Assembly: GCA_002480735.1 (NCBI GenBank)
Contig: DLCS01000077.1
Location: 1,724-15,058 of the forward strand
From: Bacillaceae bacterium UBA7792
GTDB taxonomy: Bacteria > Bacillota > Bacilli > Bacillales > Cytobacillaceae
Direction: 5' to 3'
DNA: 13,335 bases
Positions 6,976 to 12,533 of the stretch are shown in pieces (the stretch's first letter is position 1; each line of letters starts with the position of its first letter). Under the pieces are notes generated by a model. That model saw only the letters and a list, made by a program, of their open reading frames with translations, had not been told where the DNA came from and ran no database searches. The position numbers and the translations under genes were made by a program.

Positions 6976-7009
6976 TAATTGTAATAATATCTGAATATTG
7001 TTATAATTA
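6976..7009. promoter_or_regulatory. Near-perfect operator-like dyad over the quinone oxidoreductase promoter
   Basis: The arms TAATTGTAATAATAT (6976-6990) and ATATTGTTATAATTA (6995-7009) are inverted around CTGA, with 13 of 15 positions pairing. The dyad covers both the -35 and the -10 of the promoter at 6979-7007, where a bound repressor would exclude RNA polymerase. The divergent TetR protein is the obvious candidate binder. The stretch is AT-rich, so some of the symmetry could be chance. Confidence 0.55.
6979..7007 (+). promoter_or_regulatory. Sigma-A promoter of the quinone oxidoreductase
   Basis: TTGTAA (6979-6984), a 17-bp spacer and a consensus TATAAT (7002-7007) preceded by TGT (extended -10) predict a start near 7014. 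The leader is then about 27 nt and contains the ribosome site GGGAGGAG before the GTG at 7041. The promoter therefore lies inside the longer in-frame ORF that begins at 6942, which argues against that upstream start. Confidence 0.78.
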
Positions 7010-7040
7010 CAAAAACAAACTCGTAAAGGGAGGAGAAATA

Positions 7041-8027
7041 GTGAAAACATGGTTAGTGAGAGAACTGGGGAATCCAGAGAATGTACTAAAAATCGAGGAA
7101 ATTCAATATCCAGAGCGTGGGCAAGAAGAGGTACTTATTCAAGTCAAGGCCGTGTCACTTAATTTTTTTGATATTCTTCTCTGTCAGGGTAAGTATCAGG
7201 AAAGGCCAGAGCTTCCGTTTTCACTAGGGTCTGAGATTTCCGGTATCGTTGTGGATGCGAGAGAGGGGAGTCGCTTTAAAGCAGGGCAACATGTTCTTGC
7301 ACTACCAGGTGTACATAAAGGAGGACTCGCAGAGTTTGTATCGGTTCCAGAAAACACCGTATTTCCAATTCCAGAATCGATGTCATGGAGTGAAGCCGCA
7401 GCCTTCTTCATCACCTATCATACCTCCTATTATGCCCTTAATAACCGTGCAAAATTGCAAGAAGGGGAGGTGCTGCTCGTTCATGCTGGTGCCGGAGGAG
7501 TCGGGTCAGCGGCTATTCAGTTAGGGAAATCAATAGGCGCTTTTGTCATTGCAACAGCTGGTGGGAGTGAAAAGACGAAAATTTGTAAGGAGCTTGGTGC
7601 AGACATCGTTATTGACTATCTGACCGAGGATTTTGTGGAAGTGGTCAAGAAGGAAACCGGTGGGAAAGGAGCAAATGTTATTTATGATCCGGTAGGCGGC
7701 GACGTGTTCGACCGTTCTAAGAAGTGCATTGCCTTTGACGGTTGTATTCTAGTCATCGGCTTCGCAGGGGGAACCATTCCAACGCTCACGACGAATCATG
7801 TGCTCATTAAGAATTACTCGGTTGTAGGCGTTCATTGGGGTCTCTTTCATCGCTTATATCCGAGCGAGGTGGATAACGAACATGCAGCCATTATGGAGTT
7901 ATACGAAAAGGGTAAAATCAAGCCGCTAATTTATCGAGAATTTACCTTTGAGCAGGTGCCAGAAGCATTAAAGCTGTTAGGACAAAGAAAGACATGGGGA
8001 AAAGTAGTGATAGATATTGAAAAATAG
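7041..8027 (+). CDS. NADPH:quinone oxidoreductase-like zinc-less medium-chain dehydrogenase
   Basis: This is a 328-aa MDR protein of the quinone oxidoreductase (QOR) branch, expected to reduce quinones or enones with NADPH in the cytoplasm. The N-terminal GroES-like domain has NFFDILLCQGKY (41-52), where zinc alcohol dehydrogenases carry their ligand Cys, so no catalytic zinc is expected. The Rossmann motif is HAGAGGVGSAAIQLGK (148-163), followed by ELGADIVIDY and GGKGANVIYDPVGGD (207-221). The GTG at 7041 is chosen because GGGAGGAG (7028-7035) is 5 nt upstream. The longer frame from 6942 would include the promoter and adds a spurious hydrophobic N-terminus. The gene is divergent from a TetR regulator and ends at a strong hairpin. 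The physiological substrate is unknown. Regulation by the TetR neighbour is inferred. Confidence 0.93.
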   Translation: MKTWLVRELGNPENVLKIEEIQYPERGQEEVLIQVKAVSLNFFDILLCQGKYQERPELPFSLGSEISGIVVDAREGSRFKAGQHVLALPGVHKGGLAEFVSVPENTVFPIPESMSWSEAAAFFITYHTSYYALNNRAKLQEGEVLLVHAGAGGVGSAAIQLGKSIGAFVIATAGGSEKTKICKELGADIVIDYLTEDFVEVVKKETGGKGANVIYDPVGGDVFDRSKKCIAFDGCILVIGFAGGTIPTLTTNHVLIKNYSVVGVHWGLFHRLYPSEVDNEHAAIMELYEKGKIKPLIYREFTFEQVPEALKLLGQRKTWGKVVIDIEK

Positions 8028-8035
8028 ATCATGCA

Positions 8036-8075
8036 AAAATCCTCCCAATTAGGAGGATTTTGCTGTTCTTTTTGA
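8036..8075. terminator. Bidirectional terminator between the quinone oxidoreductase and the SulP-ArsR operon
   Basis: A 10-bp perfect stem, AAAATCCTCC (8036-8045) against GGAGGATTTT (8052-8061), has a 6-nt loop. On the + strand a GCTGTTCTTTTT tract follows. On the minus strand the run is TTTTTGC. It begins 9 nt after the + stop and lies about 75 nt after the ArsR stop. Confidence 0.85.
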
Positions 8076-8136
8076 ACCTAAAAATAATAGCATTGGGCCT
8101 TTCGCTATAGAAATCAAGGTTTTCTCACATGCAAAA

Positions 8137-8472
8137 TTATTCTTTTTCACTCTCGTTAAATTTATCGAGCATTGAAATGGTATCAACGAGATGATTATTA
8201 AATATTTGTTTAGCTACTTGGAGCAATTCAATGATCATCGGGTCCCTTAACGAATAGATTACTCGGTTGCCAATCTTTGTCCCTGTAACAATATTTTTTG
8301 CTTTTAGGACCGATAACTGCTGTGATACCGCCGATCCCTCACTATGGAGCAGGCTTTGAATCTCATTGACGCTTTTTTCACCCTCAGCAAGCACCTCTAA
8401 GATGCGAATCCGTAATGGGTGAGCAAGTGCTTTGAAAAAATCTGCTTTAAATTGCTGTAACTCTTCATTCAA
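8137..8472 (-). CDS. ArsR/SmtB-family winged-helix repressor without cysteines
   Basis: This 111-aa protein has the ArsR winged helix-turn-helix: FKALAHPLRIRILEVLAEGE (13-32), then SVNEIQSLL, GSAVSQQLSVLKAKNIV (recognition helix) and the wing GTKIGNRVIYSL. The family includes metal, redox and other sensors. This member has no cysteine and lacks the ELCVCDL metal motif of ArsR/CadC, so a thiol-based metal or sulfide sensor is unlikely. The TTG start at 8472 overlaps the 3' end of the SulP gene by 8 nt, with GAGG about 10 nt upstream, so translation is probably coupled. An ATG at 8468 overlapping the SulP stop is in another frame and is not the start. It probably represses its own operon through the inverted repeat at 10276-10307. 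The signal sensed is unknown. Confidence 0.92.
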   Translation of the reverse strand: MNEELQQFKADFFKALAHPLRIRILEVLAEGEKSVNEIQSLLHSEGSAVSQQLSVLKAKNIVTGTKIGNRVIYSLRDPMIIELLQVAKQIFNNHLVDTISMLDKFNESEKE

Positions 8473-10246
8473 TCGTTATTTCCCTCACTTCCTGTTTTGA
8501 CAAAACTCTTCTCTTTTCTTCGTTTTCCATGGTCCCTTTCGAGAGCTGCGTACATTCTTTAAAAACAAAATGTTTGCAGCCGAGACACTTCTGTTGGTTT
8601 AACTGTGTTAGGGCATAGTCAATGGCTTCGCCCGTATGCTCAAAAAAATGCTCTTCTCCAATTAAATCGAATAAGCCAGTCTTTTTTAATACGGTTAAAG
8701 GCTGCGAATTGACTCCCGAAATTAGAACAATCCCATGCTTTGAAAAAGTCGTTACAATTCTCGTAAGGTGGGCATCCCCAGTCCAATCCATAAAAGGCAC
8801 TCTTCCCATCCTGAGCAGTAGCACCCTTGGTTTATAGTGGATGGTATTCATAATTGATTGAGCGAAGGTTTGAGCAGCACCAAAAAACAACGGACCTTCT
8901 ACATTGTAAATCGCAATTTGCGGACAATCCCTCGTATCCGAAACTAAGCTTTCGATTTTGTTATGCTTTACTTTATGGTTGGGCAATGCTTTAACGGTCA
9001 CCATATGGTCGCTCATCCGCTTCGTAAAAAGAATAACTGCGAGAAGCAGCCCGACCTCTACAGCAACTGTAAGGTTGATGAATACAGTGAGTAGAAATGT
9101 GACTAACAAAACAAGTGAATCCTCTGTCTTCGTCTTAAGCACATGGAAAAAGACCTTCTTCTCGCTCATATTCCAAGCGACCACCATTAAGATGGGAGCC
9201 ATGCTTGCTAAAGGAATTTTTGAAGCAAGAGGTGCAAACAGTACCAACATTAATAGTACCATAATACCATGAGTGACTCCTGAAATGGGGGATACAGCCC
9301 CGTTTTTAATATTGGTTGCCGTCCGGGCAATAGCCCCCGTTGCAGGGATACCTCCAAATAGCGGTGTAACAATGTTTGCAATTCCTTGACCGACAAGCTC
9401 TCGGTTACTGTGATGCTTGCTATTTGTCATCCCGTCCGCAACAACAGCAGAGAGCAATGATTCAATGGCACCCAAAATGGCGATGACAAAAGCAGGTCGA
9501 AGAAGCTGGATCACCCTTTCATAGGTGATTTCTGGAAAATGAAAGCTAGGCAATGTTTTCGGAATTTCTCCATATGTAGACCCAATCGTAGCAATCTGTG
9601 ATGGATAAAATATACCAGCGATAATGGTAGAAAGAACGAGACCAATTAATGGCCCTGGAACTTTCGGAAGAATCCTTGGAGTGAGGATCATTGTAACAAG
9701 GCAAATACAAGCTGTTAAAATGCTGTATCCGTTCATCGTACCGATATGCTTTGCAATTTCCTTGATATTATCGATAAAAAATTCATGACTTTTCACATTT
9801 TGTAGACCTAGAAAATTGGCGATTTGTCCGACGAAAATGATGACTGCAATCCCAGAGGTAAACCCAATCGTAACCGGCCTCGGGATAAATTTAATGAGAG
9901 AGCCAAGCTTAAAGACGCCCATTAGGAATAGAATAATCCCCGCTAAAAAACCAGCAATTAGTAAATTTTCATACCCATAGGTGACAACGATACCAAACAA
10001 AATCGGAATAAATGCTCCCGTTGGTCCACCAATTTGGTACCTCGATCCCCCTAATAAAGAAATAAGAATTCCCGCAATAATCGTTGTGTAGATACCGTAT
10101 TCTGGTTTTACACCTGAGGCAATCGCAAATGCCATCCCAAGAGGTATCGCAATAACACCAACGACCAGCCCGGAAAGCAAATCCCGTTGAAAGCTTTGAA
10201 GACTGTACCCTTTATACCTTCCTGTGAAAAACCATTTCTGTTGCAT
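8465..10246 (-). CDS. SulP-family inorganic anion transporter with C-terminal STAS domain
   Basis: This is a 593-aa SLC26/SulP membrane protein for uptake of sulfate, bicarbonate or another anion; the substrate cannot be read from sequence. The family N-terminus is seen in RDLLSGLVVGVIAIPLGMAFA (about 22-42). Others are GGPTGAFIPIL in an early membrane segment, GQGIANIVTPLFGGIPATGAIARTATN, and APILMVVAWNMSEKK at the end of the membrane domain (about 10-14 spans). A STAS domain follows from roughly residue 440 (CPQIAIYNVEGPLFFGAAQT). After it comes an unusual tail with Cys554, Cys557 and Cys565 (C-x2-C-x7-C). The ATG at 10246 has GAAGGG 6 nt upstream. A TTG two codons earlier has no spacing. 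The ArsR gene overlaps its 3' end, giving a two-gene operon. Transcription probably starts near 10310. Confidence 0.94.
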   Translation of the reverse strand: MQQKWFFTGRYKGYSLQSFQRDLLSGLVVGVIAIPLGMAFAIASGVKPEYGIYTTIIAGILISLLGGSRYQIGGPTGAFIPILFGIVVTYGYENLLIAGFLAGIILFLMGVFKLGSLIKFIPRPVTIGFTSGIAVIIFVGQIANFLGLQNVKSHEFFIDNIKEIAKHIGTMNGYSILTACICLVTMILTPRILPKVPGPLIGLVLSTIIAGIFYPSQIATIGSTYGEIPKTLPSFHFPEITYERVIQLLRPAFVIAILGAIESLLSAVVADGMTNSKHHSNRELVGQGIANIVTPLFGGIPATGAIARTATNIKNGAVSPISGVTHGIMVLLMLVLFAPLASKIPLASMAPILMVVAWNMSEKKVFFHVLKTKTEDSLVLLVTFLLTVFINLTVAVEVGLLLAVILFTKRMSDHMVTVKALPNHKVKHNKIESLVSDTRDCPQIAIYNVEGPLFFGAAQTFAQSIMNTIHYKPRVLLLRMGRVPFMDWTGDAHLTRIVTTFSKHGIVLISGVNSQPLTVLKKTGLFDLIGEEHFFEHTGEAIDYALTQLNQQKCLGCKHFVFKECTQLSKGTMENEEKRRVLSKQEVREITIE

Positions 10247-10275
10247 AATCAACCCTTCTTTTATAATAATAATTT

Positions 10276-10307
10276 GTATATTCGTATATTTGATTATTTG
10301 AATATAC
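10276..10307. promoter_or_regulatory. Perfect inverted repeat, probable ArsR-type operator of the SulP-ArsR operon
   Basis: GTATATTC (10276-10283) and GAATATAC (10300-10307) form a perfect 8-bp inverted repeat with a 16-bp spacer. It lies just downstream of the predicted transcript start near 10310 and upstream of the ribosome site. AT-rich dyads with GAATAT/ATATTC halves are typical of ArsR-family operators. The co-encoded ArsR protein is the natural candidate binder. Confidence 0.55.
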
Positions 10308-10316
10308 TATTATATG

Positions 10317-10345
10317 AATCTACACATTTATAAGGGAAATGTCAA
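10317..10345 (-). promoter_or_regulatory. Sigma-A promoter of the SulP-ArsR operon
   Basis: On the minus strand, a consensus TTGACA (10345-10340) is followed by a 17-bp spacer and TAGATT (10322-10317). The predicted start near 10310 gives a leader of about 64 nt containing the inverted repeat. The -10 matches four of six consensus bases; the -35 is perfect. Confidence 0.6.
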
Positions 10346-10384
10346 TTGCATTCTTTAGATATGAATGACGGTATCTTCTTTCCT

Positions 10385-10399
10385 TGACAATAATTGTCA
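10385..10399. promoter_or_regulatory. 7-1-7 palindrome resembling a Fur-family box
   Basis: TGACAAT-A-ATTGTCA is a perfect 15-bp palindrome with one central base. The Bacillus Fur box is TGATAATNATTATCA, so this differs at one position per arm. PerR and Zur boxes share the 7-1-7 layout. It lies about 40 bp upstream of the SulP -35 and about 190 bp before the -10 of the + gene, not in the classic repressor position. A further TGACAA at 10405-10410 forms TTGTCA-5-TGACAA with its right half. Confidence 0.4.
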
Positions 10400-10449
10400 C
10401 GAAATGACAACTCTTCTAAATAACTGAAGAAAATCCGACAACAAAAATG

Positions 10450-10491
10450 CGGGAAATGTCAAGTCCTGCGCTTTCCCGAGAAATATTTTTT
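10450..10491 (+). other. Hairpin with trailing T-run, possible terminator or leader RNA structure
   Basis: CGGGAAA (10450-10456) pairs with TTTCCCG (10472-10478), leaving a 15-nt loop. A TATTTTTT run follows at 10484-10491, some 5 nt beyond the stem. TTTCCCG also recurs at 10500-10506, so the left arm has two alternative partners. No upstream promoter is clear, though TTGTCA-17-TAAATA at 10394-10422 is possible. If transcribed, this would be a short RNA of about 65 nt. The evidence is weak. Confidence 0.25.
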
Positions 10492-10563
10492 AATTCTGAT
10501 TTCCCGTCGGGCTTTGTCTCTCAGGCCTAACATTAGAATTCCTGACCAAGCATTTTAGTTTGT

Positions 10564-10580
10564 TTCTGTTTAAAACAGAA
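10564..10580. promoter_or_regulatory. Perfect 8-1-8 palindrome, probable operator of the YogA-like gene
   Basis: TTCTGTTT-A-AAACAGAA is a perfect 17-bp palindrome ending 6 bp before the -10 TATAAT (10587-10592). It therefore fills the spacer and the -35 position. The -35 hexamer itself is poor. The placement fits a repressor site or an activator that compensates for the weak -35. No regulator gene is adjacent on the + side. Confidence 0.55.
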
Positions 10581-10586
10581 GTATCA

Positions 10587-10592
10587 TATAAT
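10587..10592 (+). promoter_or_regulatory. -10 element of the YogA-like gene
   Basis: A consensus TATAAT lies about 31 bp before the ATG at 10624. It overlaps the in-frame ATG at 10591, so that upstream ATG cannot be the start if this is the promoter. No good -35 is seen at 16-18 bp spacing. Confidence 0.5.
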
Positions 10593-10623
10593 GGAAGAGA
10601 ATAATGCGAAAAAGGGTGATTTG

Positions 10624-11616
10624 ATGAAGGCAGTAGTTCATGCAGAACAACTAGGAATAGATGGACTTACATATAGGGATATTGAGGAAACCCAGCCTCA
10701 AGCTGGTGAAGTGAGAGTTCGGCTAAAAGGAGCAGGACTTAATCATCGGGATTTGTTTGTGCTAACAAGACATAAGGAAACAGACCCACCACTCATTATT
10801 GGCTCTGATGGAGCGGGAATTGTTGATGCAGTGGGTGAAGGTGTAACAAATGTTAAGGTAGGAGATGAAGTCATCATCAACCCAGGACTTGGCTGGAGAG
10901 AGAAAACCGAGGCCCCGCCAGCAGGGTTTGAAATCGTTGGTCTCCCATTTCACGGAACCTTCGCGGAAAAAATCGTCATTCCGGCTGAAAATGCGGTGCC
11001 AAAGCCAAAGTTTCTCACCTGGGAAGAAGCAAGTGTCCTTTCCCTTGCAGCTCTTACAGGGTATCGCGCTTTGTTCACAAGGGGAAAGGTCGAGAAGGGG
11101 ATGAAGGTTCTTATCCCAGGAATCGGTAGTGGAGTCGCAACCTTCCTTCTCCAGTTTGCAAAAGCTGCTGGAGCTACCGTCTATGTCACCTCTCGTTCTG
11201 AGGAAAAATGTAAAAAAGCACTCGAGATGGGGGCTGATAAGGCTTTCAACAGCAACGAAGATTGGACAAAAGCTCTCGGTGGAGAGAAAATGGATCTCAT
11301 TATTGAGTCTGTTGGCGCAGCTACCTTTAATAAATCTCTTGATCAGCTTCGCTTAGGGGGCACGATGGTAACTTTCGGTGCGTCGGCTGGCGATGTCGTT
11401 GAATTGGATTTAAGAAGATTTTTCTACGGCCAATTTAATCTCCTTGGAACGACGATGGGGAGCGGAGAAGAATACAGGGAAATGCTTGCGTTCATCGAGA
11501 AGCATGAAATTAGACCTGTTCTTGATCAAACATATCAACTAAGCGAGTTTAAGGAAGCATTTGAGAGAATGGAAAAGGCAGAACAGTTAGGAAAAATTGG
11601 TTTTGTAATTGAGTAA
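10624..11616 (+). CDS. YogA-like zinc-less medium-chain dehydrogenase/quinone oxidoreductase
   Basis: This is a 330-aa NAD(P)H-dependent oxidoreductase of the MDR superfamily, similar as I recall to Bacillus subtilis YogA. Visible features are GLNHRDLF (38-45), in place of the zinc-ligand Cys of alcohol dehydrogenases, IGSDGAGIVDAVGEGV (59-74), and the Rossmann motif IPGIGSGVATF (164-174). Next come TSRSEEKCKKA (189-199), whose Ser/Arg after the second strand suggests NADPH, and FGASAGD (251-257). No catalytic zinc is expected. The start at 10624 is preceded by GGGTGAT (10614-10620). An ATG 11 codons upstream overlaps the -10 hexamer and is rejected. A perfect palindrome sits over the core promoter, so the gene is likely inducible. 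It is monocistronic, with a strong terminator 5 nt after the stop. The substrate is unknown. Confidence 0.92.
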   Translation: MKAVVHAEQLGIDGLTYRDIEETQPQAGEVRVRLKGAGLNHRDLFVLTRHKETDPPLIIGSDGAGIVDAVGEGVTNVKVGDEVIINPGLGWREKTEAPPAGFEIVGLPFHGTFAEKIVIPAENAVPKPKFLTWEEASVLSLAALTGYRALFTRGKVEKGMKVLIPGIGSGVATFLLQFAKAAGATVYVTSRSEEKCKKALEMGADKAFNSNEDWTKALGGEKMDLIIESVGAATFNKSLDQLRLGGTMVTFGASAGDVVELDLRRFFYGQFNLLGTTMGSGEEYREMLAFIEKHEIRPVLDQTYQLSEFKEAFERMEKAEQLGKIGFVIE

Positions 11617-11621
11617 GCTGA

Positions 11622-11653
11622 AGCAAGGGAGTTCCCTTGCTCTTATTTTTTTA
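11622..11653 (+). terminator. Rho-independent terminator of the YogA-like gene
   Basis: AGCAAGGG (11622-11629) pairs perfectly with CCCTTGCT (11634-11641) around AGTT, followed by CTTATTTTTTTAT. It starts 5 nt after the stop codon. Confidence 0.93.
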
Positions 11654-11726
11654 TTTAACTTATGGAAAATTCACATCATTCCGTTTAATATGAATAATAA
11701 GACCTTACTTGAAAGGATTTGTCTAA

Positions 11727-12521
11727 ATGGTGCTCTCATTAAAAAATGTTTCTCTTATTCGAAACGGAGCTGTGATTCTGGATGATATTAGCTGGGAGGT
11801 GGAAAAGGGAGAGCATTGGGTCCTGTTTGGATTAAACGGTGCTGGAAAGACAGCGCTCTTAAATCTATTGAATGGCTACCAATATCCATCAAAGGGGTCC
11901 GTGCAGGTACTAGGAAAGGAATTTGGCAAGGTAGACATCCGAGAACATATCCGTCGAAAAATAGGACTGGTCTCTTCATCCTTACAGGAACGGTTTTATC
12001 AGACGGATAGTGCTTATGAGATTGTTTTAAGCGGTGCGTTCACATCCATCGGTCTCTACGAATCACCTAATGATCAAATGCGCCAGAAGGCCATCTCACT
12101 CATGAGGGATCTCGGTTGCTTAGAATATGCCGACCGGGAGTACGAGACCCTTTCTCAAGGGGAAAGACAGCGAATTCTTATCGCGCGAGCTCTCATGAAT
12201 GATCCGGAAATTCTCATTTTGGACGAACCTACGAATGGACTTGATTTTATCGCAAGGGAAAAGCTGTTAGAGACAGTGGAGAACATTTGCCAATCGAAAA
12301 ACGGACCGAACCTTATTTATGTGACCCATCATGTGGAAGAAATATTGCCGGTTTTTAGCAAAACCCTTTTACTTAGAAAAGGAAAGGTATTTGCCTCAGG
12401 AAAAACAGAGGAAATGATATCAGAACAAGTACTGTTCGAATTTTTTGGGATGGATGTTGAGGTGCTTTGGAGTAACGGCCGACCCTTGCTTTCCAAAAAA
12501 AATAAGGCTATCTATGGATGA
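11727..12521 (+). CDS. YlmA-like ABC transporter ATP-binding protein, no permease nearby
   Basis: This 264-aa ABC ATPase matches the length and N-terminal layout I recall for Bacillus subtilis YlmA. It has Walker A GLNGAGKT (35-42), a Q-loop near Gln87, signature LSQGERQR (142-149), Walker B ILILDEP with catalytic Glu167, D-loop GLDF (171-174) and H-loop His201 (YVTHH). All catalytic elements are intact. No membrane partner is encoded next to it; the neighbours are a dehydrogenase and a convergent MFS gene. It may work with a distant permease or in a non-transport role. The ModF/PhnC-like family assignment is uncertain. AAAGGA (11712-11717) lies 9 nt before the ATG. The stop codon TGA (12519-12521) is inside the bidirectional terminator. 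The promoter in the 11654-11726 gap is not clear. Confidence 0.93.
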   Translation: MVLSLKNVSLIRNGAVILDDISWEVEKGEHWVLFGLNGAGKTALLNLLNGYQYPSKGSVQVLGKEFGKVDIREHIRRKIGLVSSSLQERFYQTDSAYEIVLSGAFTSIGLYESPNDQMRQKAISLMRDLGCLEYADREYETLSQGERQRILIARALMNDPEILILDEPTNGLDFIAREKLLETVENICQSKNGPNLIYVTHHVEEILPVFSKTLLLRKGKVFASGKTEEMISEQVLFEFFGMDVEVLWSNGRPLLSKKNKAIYG

Positions 12522-12533
12522 TAGCCTTATTTT
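12499..12533. terminator. Bidirectional terminator overlapping both convergent coding ends
   Basis: AAAATAAGGCTATC (12499-12512) pairs over 14 bp with GATAGCCTTATTTT (12520-12533) around a 7-nt loop. Minus-strand transcripts end in a run of eight T, + transcripts in TTATTTT. It includes the last codons and stop of the ABC gene and the stop of the MFS gene, whose stop codons are 5 bp apart. Confidence 0.9.

Larger units (their letters stand above)
10253..10623. other. Divergent intergenic region rich in dyads and TGACA/TGTCA motifs
   Basis: No coding frame is supported in this gap. Besides the two promoters and the three dyads listed separately, TGACA or TGTCA occurs five times (10340, 10385, 10395, 10405, 10457). 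A 12-bp sequence, GGGAAATGTCAA, is repeated exactly at 10334-10345 and 10451-10462. The first copy contains the -35 of the SulP promoter. Such density suggests control by more than one DNA-binding protein. Confidence 0.55.

Noticed and set aside
8466..8468. ATGA overlap as the ArsR start
   Set aside because: The ATG at 8468 (-) is not in the ArsR frame. The frame begins with the TTG at 8472.
8958..9272. 104-aa open frame antisense to the SulP gene
   Set aside because: Shadow of a membrane-protein gene, with no ribosome site and a composition explained by the opposite strand.
10591..10623. ATG 11 codons upstream for the YogA-like gene
   Set aside because: It overlaps the -10 TATAAT and has no ribosome site, while 10624 has GGGTGAT.
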